Source: Uloborus plumipes
Taxonomy: Eukaryota; Arthropoda; Arachnida; Araneae; Uloboridae
Direction of reading: 5' to 3'
Assembly (NCBI GenBank): GCA_038373865.1
Contig: JAXGGA010000021.1
Span: 248,001-312,000, forward strand
Length of the DNA: 64,000 bases
Shown: positions 12,851-23,193 of the stretch, in pieces
Position numbering within the stretch: the first letter of the stretch is position 1
Layout of the letters: each line of letters opens with the position of its first letter
Notes under the pieces: model-generated
Seen by the model: the letters and a program-made list of their open reading frames with translations, nothing else
What the model was told of the DNA's origin: nothing
Databases searched by the model: none
Program-made: the position numbers and the translations under genes

Positions 12851-14843
12851 TCTTGGCGTGAAAGATATTTTAGTCACTTCTACTGATGACTAATGTTTAG
12901 TATGTACTTTTTCAAAAAGCTAGTCGTACCAATGGGGAAATTTGAATGAAAAATAATTTTAATGAGTCATTAACAAAAATTTTTATTACAATTGAGTAGA
13001 CATAGAATTAAACCTTACTTTTTGAACTCACTGTATGAAATTAACTTAAAACAAATTAAAAAAAAATCAATATTTAATCTCTTTTGGGGAAAAACTATAG
13101 TTTTGTCATTATTAGAACATAATAATTATTCTTATATAATATAAGAAAATTCTTTTTTTTTTAAATCATATTTGCTATTTGATTTTTCTGCTGCAATAAA
13201 TCTTTCTTAGTTTTGATGGGCTTTAGGTTGCCATAAAGCTCACTGTAATTAATATTTCTGTCGCTCATTGTAAAAATTATGTATTTTCATGTTTTTAAAA
13301 CGCGTATTTCTTTGCTAAATGGAATAACATTAAGTTACATCTTTTAGCATAAAAGCGAAGCGAAGCAAATTTCAAAAAATTGAAATTGATTTTTTCAAAA
13401 AATATAGTGACTAATAGTAGCTGAACACATATATTTCTTTCATAATTAAAAATTTGAGAAGGGCTTTTTTGTATAATAAGGCATAGTAATATCATTTACA
13501 AGGATATACCCCACTTTTACAACGGACGTTTGTTGAATTGATTGTCACAATCTGCTCTAAAGGAATATAACACTAACATTACTTCAGAACAGGAAAATAT
13601 TATAATTCAATCAATTTTTTTTATCGCTCTGTTTCGCATTTTTTATTTTACTTCATTTTTTTTCTTCTGAAAATAATGTTTCGTTTTGTAAAATGCTGCT
13701 TCTAGCCAGAATACGGGACTTTAGCCGTCCCGTATCAAGGCTCCCCGGGACTCGGGACAATATTTCAAAAAACGGGACTGTCCCTTGAAATCCGGGACGT
13801 CTGGCAACCCTGGTCCTACCTGACAAAGTATGGAAAATTTTAGTAGGAAATATTTTTCTGTAAATGTATCTATTAATGAGATATCTATTCTCATTTAAAT
13901 GTGTATGACAGAAAATTATAAAGCGGAATACAAAACAATTATGTCTGTGAAATTCATTAAAAGCTGTTAGGCTATTTTTTGCATTTACATATAAATTAAT
14001 GTTGAATAAACATAATGGAGTCGATTAAGATCAATTTTGGTAAAATAGAAAAAAAAAATATAGGTTGAAAAAAAAATTAAAACACTTAATGGCAGTGTCT
14101 TTTTAAAGTTTTCTGAGGGAGAAACATTACCATTTCATCCTCAGTTATAATTCTAACATCACCTACATCAAACCAACAAAAAATGTAGTTATTTCTATTG
14201 TTCATATCAAATTTTGCAGTATTTCTTTTCATTTGTACCATATTTCAAAATTAGACCTTCAAAATAATTTATGGTTTTCCTTGATGCAAATTTCACAAAT
14301 ACATAATTACCAGCTTTTGCAGTTTTTGTAGCTGAACCATCAATTTCTTCTATGTCTCCATAATTATCTTTCATTTCGTCGTAGAAATTACTTCATCAAA
14401 ACTACTTTTAATTTTAAAATCATCATTTTTATGAGGGGGCCCACTTACCCTAATAGAGAAAAACCAGGGGTAAGTTGAACCTCCCCTTAAGCACTAATTA
14501 ATAATACTTTGCATAAAAATTCTTATTGCAATGTGTATTTTAGGTTAAACCCTGCAGGAAAACGTGATTAATATAGAAAAAATAATAAAAATTAACATTG
14601 AAACGCTTCTTTGAAAAATGTTGCTTGAACTCGCGAAAAAAAAAAATTTTTTTTTGGAAATTTTTTTGACATAAATTATATGATCCAAAAAAAAGTTCCA
14701 TGAAACCCAAATATGTGAAAAAGCAATCACTGATGTAATTTAACATGATCAGTACAAAAAAATAAAAAACATATGCGCATTTCAGTTTTAAGGGGGGGGG
14801 GCCTACTTACCCCAGTAGCCCACTTACCCGAACCAACCCTATT

Positions 14844-15299
14844 AAAACGGTTACGATCACAACGTCAATGACCAACAGGCGGTGGTTCTGGTCAAGCACG
14901 GATCCAGAGTGGAAGGGGGGGGGGGTTCTTGACCCCCCCCCTTTACCGACCAAATATAGCAAAAAATTGCAGTTTTAAGACTTATATTACTAAAAAATTG
15001 ATACCCCCCCCCCCCCATTTTTTGCGCAAAAATTGCATTTTGAACACCCTCCCTTCCTCATCAAATAACCTCCTCCTCAACCAGAAGTTGTATCCGCCCT
15101 TGGTTCTGATTATCATTTTTCCTATTTTAATTTCTATCTGGTTATTGAGAATATTTCTGTTGAAATGAATGAGTTAAGAAAAATAATAATTTTAATTATG
15201 ACATCACGAATTCAAATCATGTTTTTCGCAATGCCGAATTGCGATAAATTTGTGGCATACATCTGAGAGAACGTAACCCAATTAGGCCAAGAGCCTTAA
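14844..15299. other. No gene; G/C-homopolymer repeat debris
   Basis: Contains GGATCCAGAGTGG followed by long G and C runs (about 14910-15020), similar to the dispersed G-run repeats. No credible coding frame. Confidence 0.4.
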
Positions 15300-15615
15300 A
15301 GTTACTTTGGTTCAGTGGTTAAAGTGTTGGATTACCATTACGAAGAGCCCTTTTCTCCGAATTGCCCCACCTCTTAGCGTTACGCCTTAGGTTTTACCAC
15401 ACAGAGGGTCCGTGGTATGCAAAGGACCCTGGATCAAACCCCACAGGGATACACATACGTCCGCCACAGATTGGTGACCCGGCAACTCGACAGATGCCGC
15501 CATCTACCGCCAGTACCGCGCCACCATATTGTGCATGCTGGTAGAGCAAGAGCTGGTGGACGCGACACATTGGCAGAGAGAGCCATTCTGAGAAAGGAAC
15601 CACCCGGCCACTGAG
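15300..15615 (+). repeat. GC-rich tRNA-like or retroelement-derived repeat
   Basis: Begins with TTGGTTCAGTGGTTAAAG (A-box-like). GGATCAAACCCC at about 15431 is a weak B-box-like match, but the spacing is too long for a tRNA. It also contains TTGGTGACCCGG, a sequence seen near the start of internal regions of some LTR retrotransposons. The composition differs sharply from its surroundings. Origin undecided. Confidence 0.35.
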
Positions 15616-15660
15616 GTCCAAAAAGAAGACAAATGTCAATTTAAAATTGCTCCCCCCCCC

Positions 15661-15770
15661 CCTCCCAAAAAAACGTGTTTTCAGCCAAAAAAAAAAAAAA
15701 AAAAAACGTGTTTTCAGCAAAAAAAAAAAAAAAAAAAAAAAACGTGTTTTCAGCAAAAAAAAAAATGTTA
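15661..15770 (+). repeat. Tandem A-tract / CGTGTTTTCAGC units
   Basis: Three units of CGTGTTTTCAGC separated by A runs of up to about 24 bases. The spurious lysine/phenylalanine frame here is a by-product. A related AGCAGGTCTTCAGCC plus A-run occurs at about 43450 and 44095. Confidence 0.75.
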
Positions 15771-16414
15771 GAAGCGGATATTTTTATCTAAAGGGCTTTT
15801 TTCACTGAGCAGGGTGGTTGAAATTTGATATTTCCTTAACTATTGAAATAAACAATGTATTTGCAGCTAACTGGATACGCCTCAGAAATCTGGAAGAAAT
15901 ACTGATCCTGGGGATGCTACGAATACGAGCTTTTGCAAGCAGCTGTAAAGGTTTCTTGGATTCGAATAAACCTTGGATTCTTGATTGGATCTGGAACTCT
16001 CTGCAGATGAAAATTCTAAGCTTGCGAATCAGTAAGTACTGTTCAGTAAGCTATAGAGTTGTAGGGGTTATGTATAAGGTGTGTTCAAATGAAAAGGTAC
16101 CAAACGTTATAAAAATGCAACCGTTTGCAAATTTCCTGTGCTGCTATTTGAGAACATAGTGGGATATCTAGAGATGCGATTTGTTCAGCGTGGATTAGAG
16201 TATGCGCAGACGTTTACATCAGCAAGAGAGATCAGAGGCTCTTACAACGAGCGCCGCCCAGTTGACGTGAAAGGCATGTGAGGACAGGATGACATTTAGA
16301 TTTAACGATTTGACGATAGACAGCAGCGATGCTTTGTCCGATTTCTGACAGCGGAAGGTGTTAGACCTTCCGATATTCACCACCGGGGTTGCGATAGTGT
16401 ATATGAAAGACTAA

Positions 16415-16717
16415 GGCAGGAATTCAAGTGAAACAGGCGATCGCAAATTACAATCGCTACTGGAAATGAATTACATTAGAACGTTTCTTGATAAAAACAT
16501 CGTGACGTCAGCGTGACGTTTGCCTATGAAAAACGAGCTAGATAAAACGTCACAGCCTACTTGGCGAATAAGAGGAGATCACTGACTGCTTGTGAGCTGT
16601 TATTGGCTCCACCCGTAGTGACGTCAGTGCCAAGTTAAGTTGATGATAATGTAATTCACTTCCAGTAGCGATTGCAATTCGAAGCGATTGCAATTGTGTT
16701 TCACTTGAATCCCTGCC
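16415..16717. mobile_element. PIF/Harbinger-type MITE, copy A
   Basis: The ends are GGCAGGAATTCAAGTGAAAC and GTTTCACTTGAATCCCTGCC. The left flank is TAA and the right flank TAT, against an exact TAA/TTA pair in the other copies. It is inserted in the mariner remnant. The interior is palindromic and contains GTGACGTCA-type words and CGCTACTGGAA in both orientations. Confidence 0.85.
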
Positions 16718-16719
16718 TA

Positions 16720-16995
16720 TGTATCACACAAGTCGGTGAAAAAATGGAGTTCCAGCTTTTCACACGTCTCCAAGGTTATACTTACGCACCACCAGCCATG
16801 TTCAAGTGGGAGCAGCTTGACTATGCGCCCTACAACCCGGACATGTCACACTGCGACTTCTGTCTGGTTGGTCCTTTGAAGAAGCATCTGAATGGGAAGC
16901 GCTTCATTTTGGACGACAAACTCAAGGACGCTGTGAAGGACTGGGTCTTGTCACGGTTACAGAAATTCTGGGGAAAAAATCCTTTGGCTGATTAA
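16720..16995 (+). pseudogene. Mariner transposase C-terminal fragment
   Basis: The frame contains YNPDMSHCDF, corresponding to the mariner YSPDLAPSDY region that holds the third catalytic acidic residue. It continues with LVGPLKKHLNGKRF, a DDKLKDAV segment and RLQKFW, ending in TAA at 16993-16995. The remnant covers roughly the last quarter of a ~345-residue transposase. Part of the open frame upstream of about 16720 belongs to the MITE. Confidence 0.8.
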
Positions 16996-17947
16996 TCAGT
17001 GGGATCATTGAGCTCAGGCCTATGCTGAATACTTTTTCTAAAGTCTTCATTAAGATCCACAGTATCATTTGGCACCTTTTCATATAAATAATCCTAATAA
17101 TTAGTATTTTTGCCAAAAAAGTCGCTATTCTCGCTTGATACAGCAATAACTTCACTGCATTATCTACCGACAACGATTCCGTTGGCGAATTTGGAAGAGG
17201 ATAGAGAATCGATTATGCGTTTTCTTGTAGTTGTCATAGTAGCTGTTTTTGTTCAGATTTAGGGTGTTTGAGGCGTTTTTGCCGTGAGCGCGCAAACAGC
17301 AGTATCTGCATTTTTAAAAACTTTTTTTGAATTTTTGTCATCTATCGTATTTTAGCTTAATTGCCAAACCAAATAAGCAACAAGCTTGCTTATTTGGTTT
17401 CTGCTGAATATAAAGCACCAAAGAAACTTCCAAGTTCAACATTTCCTTATTGTTAGTATGGAATCAAAAACGCGTTTCTACAACTGTCTCAAAAAAAAAA
17501 AAAAAATCATTTCTGCAGATAACGCCCTTTACTGTCTCACGGTCGCGCAATCTGCGAAGGAAATTTATTGCTGTGAGCAGATGGCGCTTCCTACTGGGGA
17601 CAATTTAAAATTAATTACATATAAGCTAATTTTTACTAAAAAATTCATTTAAATGGTTTTATTCACTTAAGTTATTCAATATTTTGAAATAGAATGCGCA
17701 AGAATATGAACTTATTGTTTATTTTCTTAGAACTGATTTTTACATATTTTTTACTAGCAGTGGGAACTAGCGAGGAAATGACATTTTGGTAGTTTAGACT
17801 TACATAAAATATATTTAAAATGAAATAAAGAACTTTTACTACATTTATCTTGTTAAACCCTATTCTAAAAAGCATTCAAAATTATAAAACTATATATGTG
17901 GGTATTTTTATCATTCGTAAATTATACCGAGGAGATGAAAATGAATT

Positions 17948-18254
17948 GAAGTTAAAAATACAAGACAACGTGTCTACAAGTACAAATAAAAGGTTAAAAT
18001 AGAGTTAGAAAACTCTAGCAGATAGCTATTTCGGGGCTATTATGAATGAAGTCCCATCATCAGTGCAAAAAGATGATGGTTCACTGACACCAGTCAAGTG
18101 AACCCAAGTGGACTTCATTCATAATAGCCCCGAAATAGCTATCTGCTAGAGTTTTCTAACTCTATTTTAACCTTTTATTTGTACTTGTAGACACGTTGTC
18201 TTGTATTTTTAACTTCATCAATTGTACAAAGTTTTCGACTTCTTTTCTTACAAA
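17948..18254. mobile_element. Hammerhead-bearing palindromic retroelement fragment (Penelope-like), 13-bp TSD
   Basis: Long inverted arms (about 17949-18055 and 18108-18216) enclose a spacer of about 50 bp and leave an unpaired tail of about 35 bp. ATGAAAATGAATT flanks both sides exactly (17935-17947 and 18255-18267), a 13-bp duplication. The minus strand of the left arm holds a hammerhead core. The arrangement parallels 38078-38531. It lies upstream of the first recognised CH-domain exon. Confidence 0.75.
18018..18066 (-). ncRNA. Hammerhead ribozyme-like core (type I, short stem III)
   Basis: On the minus strand: stem I GCA (18066-18064), CTGATGA (18063-18057), a stem II region starting TGGG and closing CCCC (18056-18033), GAAA (18032-18029), TAGCTATC (18028-18021; stem III ATAG/CTAT, then C as the cleavage-site base), and TGC closing stem I (18020-18018). 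All core bases are present. Stem I is short, so activity is uncertain. Confidence 0.7.
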
Positions 18255-18400
18255 ATGAAAATGAATTACCCAGATACAAATTATAAAAGAATAGACTCAT
18301 ACCACTTTCGCTCTCATATGTTTATTTTTTGGTACGTTTTTTTTTGCTACTTATATCAATGCTTATTTAAAGAATAATACATTCTGCCTTTTAATTTTAG

Positions 18401-18639
18401 AACTCATTGGTGAAAAAGTAATTAAAAAGGAGTTACTTTCCTGGATTCTTTCGCTAATATCCACAGACCAGGAGCTAGAGATTCCTGCCAGTTTTCAAGA
18501 TGGAATCTTGCTGTGCAATTTGATTCAGATGATATTAAATGGCTCCTGCCCCAGAGTTGGGTATCTTGATCCAAATAAACGACTTGAGAATTTGCAACTG
18601 GCTTTGCACTTAATTGAAACATATCTTCGAGTCAAACCT
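18401..18639 (+). CDS. CH-domain plus filamin-repeat protein, exon with CH domain (5' exons missing)
   Basis: The first recognised exon of a plus-strand gene joined as 18401-18639, 21375-21810 and 23194-25823 (1,100 residues seen). The acceptor TTTTAG precedes AACTC and the donor is CCT/GTAAGT. It encodes most of a calponin-homology domain: LLSWILSLI, a PASFQDGILLCNLIQMI segment equivalent to the DLxDGxxLxxLLE signature, and RLENLQLALHLI equivalent to the RLENV helix. CH domains usually bind actin or signalling partners; a single CH domain does not by itself prove actin binding. The exon opens with two bases of a split codon, so at least one upstream exon is expected; I could not locate it. 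No close named orthologue is recognised. Confidence 0.85.
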
Positions 18640-18729
18640 GTAAGTATCATTTAAATTCTGCATCAATTGTTCTTAACCTGAGGGAGAAGAGGGAGCAGAA
18701 CTTCAAGGCAGGTTTGAATGTATACAATA

Positions 18730-19362
18730 GGGTGGGGCGAAAAATAAAAAGGTTTTCAGATCAACTTCTAACAGTTGCCAAAAGTTGTCTTTGGTGATAG
18801 TTAGCTTTTGTGCAAAATTTGAGAAAAATCGGCTCATATCTTCAGGGGGCGCTGCGATCGCAAAGTTTTATCATAGCTTTGTTATGGATTTTATGGTTAA
18901 AATATCAAAAAGAATGCCTTTAGCTAGTCTCTTTGCGTTTTTTTACTCAAAAGATGCTTTCATGCATTAAAAGCATATCAAATGACTCACAAACATTATT
19001 TTATATGATATATTTATATTTTAAAAAAATCACTTTTTTTCACGTTTTTGTTTCTTTTAAATGCTTGAAATATAAATATATCATATAAAATATTTTTTTG
19101 TGAGTTATTTCATATGCTTTGAATGCATGAATATATCTTATGAGTAAAAAAAATGCAATGAGATTAGCTAACGGCATTATTTTTCATATTTTAACCATAA
19201 AATCCCGATAAAAACTTATGATAAAACTTTGCGATCGCAGCGCCCCCTGAAGATATTACCCGATTTTTCTGAAATTTTGCACAAAAGCTAACTATCACCA
19301 AAGACAACTTTTGGCAACTATCAGAAGTTGATCTGAAAAACTGTTTATTTTTCGCCCCACCC
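18730..19362. mobile_element. Palindromic TA-flanked MITE in CH-filamin intron
   Basis: The ends are GGGTGGGGCGAAAAATAA and ATTTTTCGCCCCACCC. TA flanks both sides (18728-18729 and 19363-19364). Inverted arms of about 300 bp are nearly complementary, including GGGGGCGCTGCGATCGCAAAG. The TA target suggests a Tc1/mariner-type origin; no transposase. Confidence 0.85.
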
Positions 19363-19430
19363 TAGTATACAAACGTTCAAGCAAAAAAGTAAAACTAAGG
19401 GAGTGTCCATAAATGGTCTTGCACTTTTAA

Positions 19431-19945
19431 CCCATTAATGCCTGACATTTTTTTTACCAAAGATATTTTGTACATTGGTTACAAATAGTGTTTAATGGAC
19501 AAGAAAAATAATTTAAAAAATATCATCTAAAAATATTTTTTTTATTAAAAAAAGAAAAATCGTTCTTAAAAAGGGACGCTAGGCACCAGAGGGTGCATAC
19601 TTCTTTTACTAACATTTTTTTCTACCTACGATATAATATCTAAAAAGACATTTTATAAAAAGAAATAAAAGCAGCAATTAACACAAACTGGGAAGCTGGG
19701 AATAATTTCAAAAACTTTCAAAAGCTTTTTGTTCTTGAGATTGTGAACGACGTAATTCTTGATAAATATCACAATAAAATGGCTGCATAACACAGTTTAC
19801 AGTGGTTATGTGCTGTAATCTGTAATGAATTGAAGCAATATCAAAGTTATAATTTAACACTATTATTTGGTTGAAATGTCCATTTTTGGAAATTCAGACA
19901 CACTTTTTGGACCGTCCCTAAAAAGGGAAGCTAGGCATTAATGGG
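19431..19945. mobile_element. TTAA-flanked MITE (piggyBac-like), copy 1
   Basis: The ends are CCCATTAATGCC and GGCATTAATGGG, with TTAA on both sides (19427-19430 and 19946-19949). AAAAAGGGACGCTAGGCACC and its terminal partner AAAAAGGGAAGCTAGGC recur internally. A relative is at 51959-52484. A TTAA target and CCC... end fit piggyBac-type elements. Confidence 0.75.
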
Positions 19946-20774
19946 TTAAAAGTCATGTTTGACGCAGGAGCCGACCCAAGGAGAGGGTCATGGGGGGATA
20001 ACCCTAGTCCCCCTCACCCTAAAACCCATCGACTGTATTATCTATTCACATAGTGTTCAAATACTTGATGAATAAAATAAACGTTTACAGAAGTATTTTC
20101 AAATTATTAATTACTTTTAAAGTAAATCTTTGAAATATTACATCTTTTCATTGATTATGCTGTTGATTAGTAAAGTTTATACCGTACCAGGTGCCTTATT
20201 TCTCTCTGATTTGTTGCATTTTACTGTAAACCATGAAGTTTCAGATATTTTTCATACCCAAAACTCTATATTCTTCAGTATAGCTCCATTTGTTACTAAG
20301 TGTCAGACTTCGCCTCCTGCCTTCCCTTACAACTTCCTGTTACCCTTCACCCCTTATCATAAACTCACTATTCCACGAACCTCATTTCCACCATCAAAGC
20401 GTGACTTCATTTGCTGAAGACGACCCCTAACTTATGTATCTTATATTATTAAGAACTGAGCGTATGTATCTATCAACAAATGTATGTCACCTTTACTTCT
20501 CCGACCGCTAGTGAGCTGACCATCGATATAGTCATCATTACATGACTATTCAACAAAACGAAGTTTCCCTCTACCTTTTGGAAATCAACTTTCATTCATT
20601 AGGCTCCAAATCTACAGCAATCATTCGTAATACTGAATAGAGATGATCGGTTGTAATGGTAGATTCCAGAGCACAGTTTTCGATTCGGAATATTGAGCAG
20701 AACAATGGGTCTAATGGATCAGCTTCGTGGGTCACATATGATCTGCTGGCCTTAGACCGGGCACCACTGCTGCA

Positions 20775-21215
20775 AATGTAATTTCTCTGCGATGGTAGTA
20801 ATATTGCGGTGAAACAAACTTTTCGATTATTAAAATTATTCTTCAGTAGCGTCCTTTTCCTTCCATTTTTCAGTAACTTTTACAAAAATACAACAGCCAC
20901 ACTTTACAAACTAGGATTAAGAAACTAAATTCCAACCATCATTAAAATCATTCAGCAGTAACGACCTTTTTCTTCAAGGCTGAACTAACTTTTACAATAT
21001 CTACAGTTAACAAACAAGGATTTAGTAACTACATTTCAATATTTGATTGTAAAAATTTCTGAATTTTGAGCAAAATAACATGGATAAAAAAAGAAACTGA
21101 ACGGTAGAAGCATATTGAAGTATAAACCTGTAAATGCTGTAGATATAGTTTCCCAGCGATGGCAGTAATATTGCGGTGAAAAAAACACTTTTCGATTATT
21201 AAAATCATTCTTCAA
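20775..21215 (+). repeat. Diverged direct repeats in CH-filamin intron
   Basis: GCGATGG(T/C)AGTAATATTGCGGTGAAA followed by TTTTCGATTATTAAAAT occurs at about 20790-20845 and 21157-21212, with a partial third copy near 20940-20965. These are remnants of a local duplication or a dispersed repeat. Confidence 0.65.
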
Positions 21216-21298
21216 GGCCTATGGTGAATACTTTAAAAAAAAATTTTCATTTCGACCCACAGTGTCATTTGGTAACTTTTCATTTGAACAACCTAATA
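21216..21298 (+). mobile_element. Mariner 3' end fragment
   Basis: Matches the 3' end of the 16075-17097 mariner remnant: GGCCTATG(G/C)TGAATACTTT, GACCCACAGTGTCATTTGG and TTTTCATTTGAACAACCTAATAATT (the inverted terminal sequence). Only this end remains. Confidence 0.75.
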
Positions 21299-21374
21299 AT
21301 TGTTCTCTGTAATTTGGGTACTGTATTGAACAAAATCATTAAGCTTATTTTACTCTCACAATTCTATTTTTCAG

Positions 21375-21810
21375 GAAATAAAAGCTGAAGAGATTCTAGA
21401 AATGTCTTCCAAAACCGAGAGAAAACTTGTCATGCTTATAACAAAGATAAAATCAGCAGCAGAGAAATTTGACTCCTTAAACCGGAACAAGCACAAAGAA
21501 CTAGTGTCTCAGAATTTTCATCCCTCGCAGCGGAAGTGCTTTCTCAAAGGAATGGGCCTTCTTTTCGCAGTTCAAGGTCGCAAAGCCTTCTTTAGCATCT
21601 CACTGGAAAGAGCTGATGATTTGGACTTCATCATAGAGATTCGAGGCCCAAAGTGTTCTGATTCCATTAGGACAATTAAGAACCCTTTCTCCTATTCTGA
21701 AACCAGGAGGCCAAAATGGAAGAACTTTGAGGATGGAATAATTTGCTCTAACTACTTCAGGAATAACATTCCGTTAAAGTGTAGAATACTGATGAAAAAG
21801 ATCTGTGTCG
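21375..21810 (+). CDS. CH-domain plus filamin-repeat protein, second exon (CH end and first part of filamin repeat)
   Basis: The acceptor TTTTTCAG precedes GAAATAAAAG and the donor is GTCG/GTAGGT. It joins the CH exon in phase 0 and leaves one base of a split codon. Residues 1-35 (EIKAEEILEMSSKTERKLVMLI) finish the CH fold. From about residue 55, GMGLLFAVQGRKAFFSISL and FIIEIRGPKCSDSI match the first strands of an immunoglobulin-like filamin repeat (consensus GxGL...GxxAxFTV...VxIxGP). An unusual insert of about 40 residues (ETRRPKWKNFEDG to KKICV) follows before the repeat resumes in the next exon. Confidence 0.85.
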
Positions 21811-22254
21811 GTAGGTTATTTTTTTTAAGTTTTCTCAAATAAATATGTAGATATGGTATCATATGAAAAATATCCAGGGCTTTCCACGGGGGGGGGGGGG
21901 GCATGACACCAACTAAGATACTAAAATTTTGAAGAATTGGATCTCCTTTGGGGAGAGAGCTCAAACTATGCTTCTACCGAAAAGCGAGTGCAAGTGTATT
22001 TATTAAAAACACAAGCATGCAAAATCAACAAAAATTGCTTAATCAAGTCCCGATTTTGGTTTTACATTCTAACACGTGCCAAAAAATATAGATGCCACAG
22101 GAATTTGGAACAAAAAAAAAAGACTGCCAATTTTTTTTTTTTCAAAACCTGCTCAATGAGCAATACTTATTTTACAGATACTAATTTGATAACACTAAAA
22201 ATTATTTTTAAAAAAGTCGCATGCAAAACGTTATTCCCACAAAAATTAATTCTT

Positions 22255-22720
22255 TTTACTTCCTTTTACGAAGTAAAGGAAGTATTGTGATCCGCGAAAA
22301 AAAAAATCACTCAAATTTGAGTCTAAATTTTGATTTTGCTCTCCCCCGAATGAATGTTCAGTAGTTTTTTCGACCTTTCAGCACGTGCATATGTACCTAG
22401 CAACATATAAGCAGCCGAAAAATCCTTTTCAACCACCCCCGAGTTAGTTACGACGAGTTTTCTCGTGACGTCTGTCTGTGCGTATGTGCGTATGTGGGTC
22501 GCATAACTCAAAAACTATATGCCGTAGAAGCTTCTAGCTTGGTATGTAGGCTCTGAGGATGGTCTAGTTGTGCACCTCCCCTTGTGCTTGCATTCGAATG
22601 TGCCCAAGGGGGTGTTTTACCCCTTTTTAGGGGTAAATCAGTGTTAATTTCAATGCAGACTCAAGTGATATGAATTAGCGCGACCACTTGGCGATATGTC
22701 GCCAAGCTTTTGGTCGCCAA
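22255..22720 (+). repeat. Dispersed repeat fragment in CH-filamin intron
   Basis: Begins ACTTCCTTTTACGAAGTAAAGGAAGTATTGTGATC and includes GACGTCTGTCTGTGCGTATGTGCG and GGGTCGCATAACTCAAAAAC, a combination I recall as an abundant arthropod dispersed repeat. It is followed by a CTTGGCGA-rich stretch (22684-22810). No coding potential. Confidence 0.5.
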
Positions 22721-23193
22721 GTGTTTGACGCCAACTTGGCGACAAATTTGGCGAAAAAATTATTTTTTAAATTTGGGTTCAACTTGGCGCTATTGGCGAT
22801 ATTTTGCGAAAAATTCACTGAATGATATTAAAATCAGCCATATTTAGAAAATTAACCATTGCAAAATATTTTTTGCATTGTTTCGTGGCAGATTAGGGAG
22901 TAAATATTTGAATTGTTACCTTGCTCACTCCAAGCACTTTTTTTAACACTTAAGGCAACTACTAAGAAATTTACACGTAAAAGGAAGTAGTGTGGTGTCC
23001 ATACCAGATTTTTTAAAAATGAATTGGGCAGAGTGTGAATTGTTTTTGCCTCTCCTGTTAAGTTTTCAAGAATAGATTGAGCTGCTTTTGATACTGAGGG
23101 CCTCAAGTTTAAATCCTTAAGAGTTTTTTCACTCGTTTTCTTGTTCAATGTTGTCATAATGGGATACTTAATGTGTTGCTTCTTACATTTCAG

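Larger units (their letters stand above)
12043..13812. mobile_element. hAT-type element with perfect 8-bp TSD, nested in 11744-14840
   Basis: The ends are CAGGGTTGCCGGAT and GTCTGGCAACCCTG. GTCCTACC is duplicated exactly at 12035-12042 and 13813-13820. The element is 1.77 kb, with AT-rich internal sequence and no recognisable transposase. Two smaller elements lie inside it (12113-12448 and 12666-12850). Confidence 0.9.
11744..14840. mobile_element. Outer TIR element hosting a nested hAT insertion
   Basis: The left end AGGGTTGGTTAGAGTAATTGGGCC and the right end (GGCCCACTTACCC...AACCAACCCT) form an imperfect inverted repeat. The subterminal GGGCCCACTTACCCC motif recurs at about 11948 and 14438. 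ATT flanks both ends (11741-11743 and 14841-14843), a possible 3-bp duplication. The 12043-13812 hAT element sits inside it. No transposase frame was found. Confidence 0.7.
16075..17097 (+). mobile_element. Mariner-family remnant, split by a PIF-type MITE
   Basis: The ends carry TAAGG...AAATGAAAAGGTACCAAA on the left and, inverted, TTAGG...TATGAAAAGGTGCCAAA on the right, as in irritans-type mariners. Between them are two transposase pieces. At 16329-16413 a helix-turn-helix-like segment reads VRFLTAEGVRPSDIHHR. From about 16790 to 16995 there is the C-terminal catalytic region with YNPDMSHCDFCLVGPLKKHL. A MITE (16415-16717) and deletions remove much of the middle, so it is inactive. Confidence 0.8.

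Noticed and set aside
15394..15756. Minus-strand frame of 120 codons
   Set aside because: Generated by A runs (Phe tracts) and a GC-rich repeat; not a gene.
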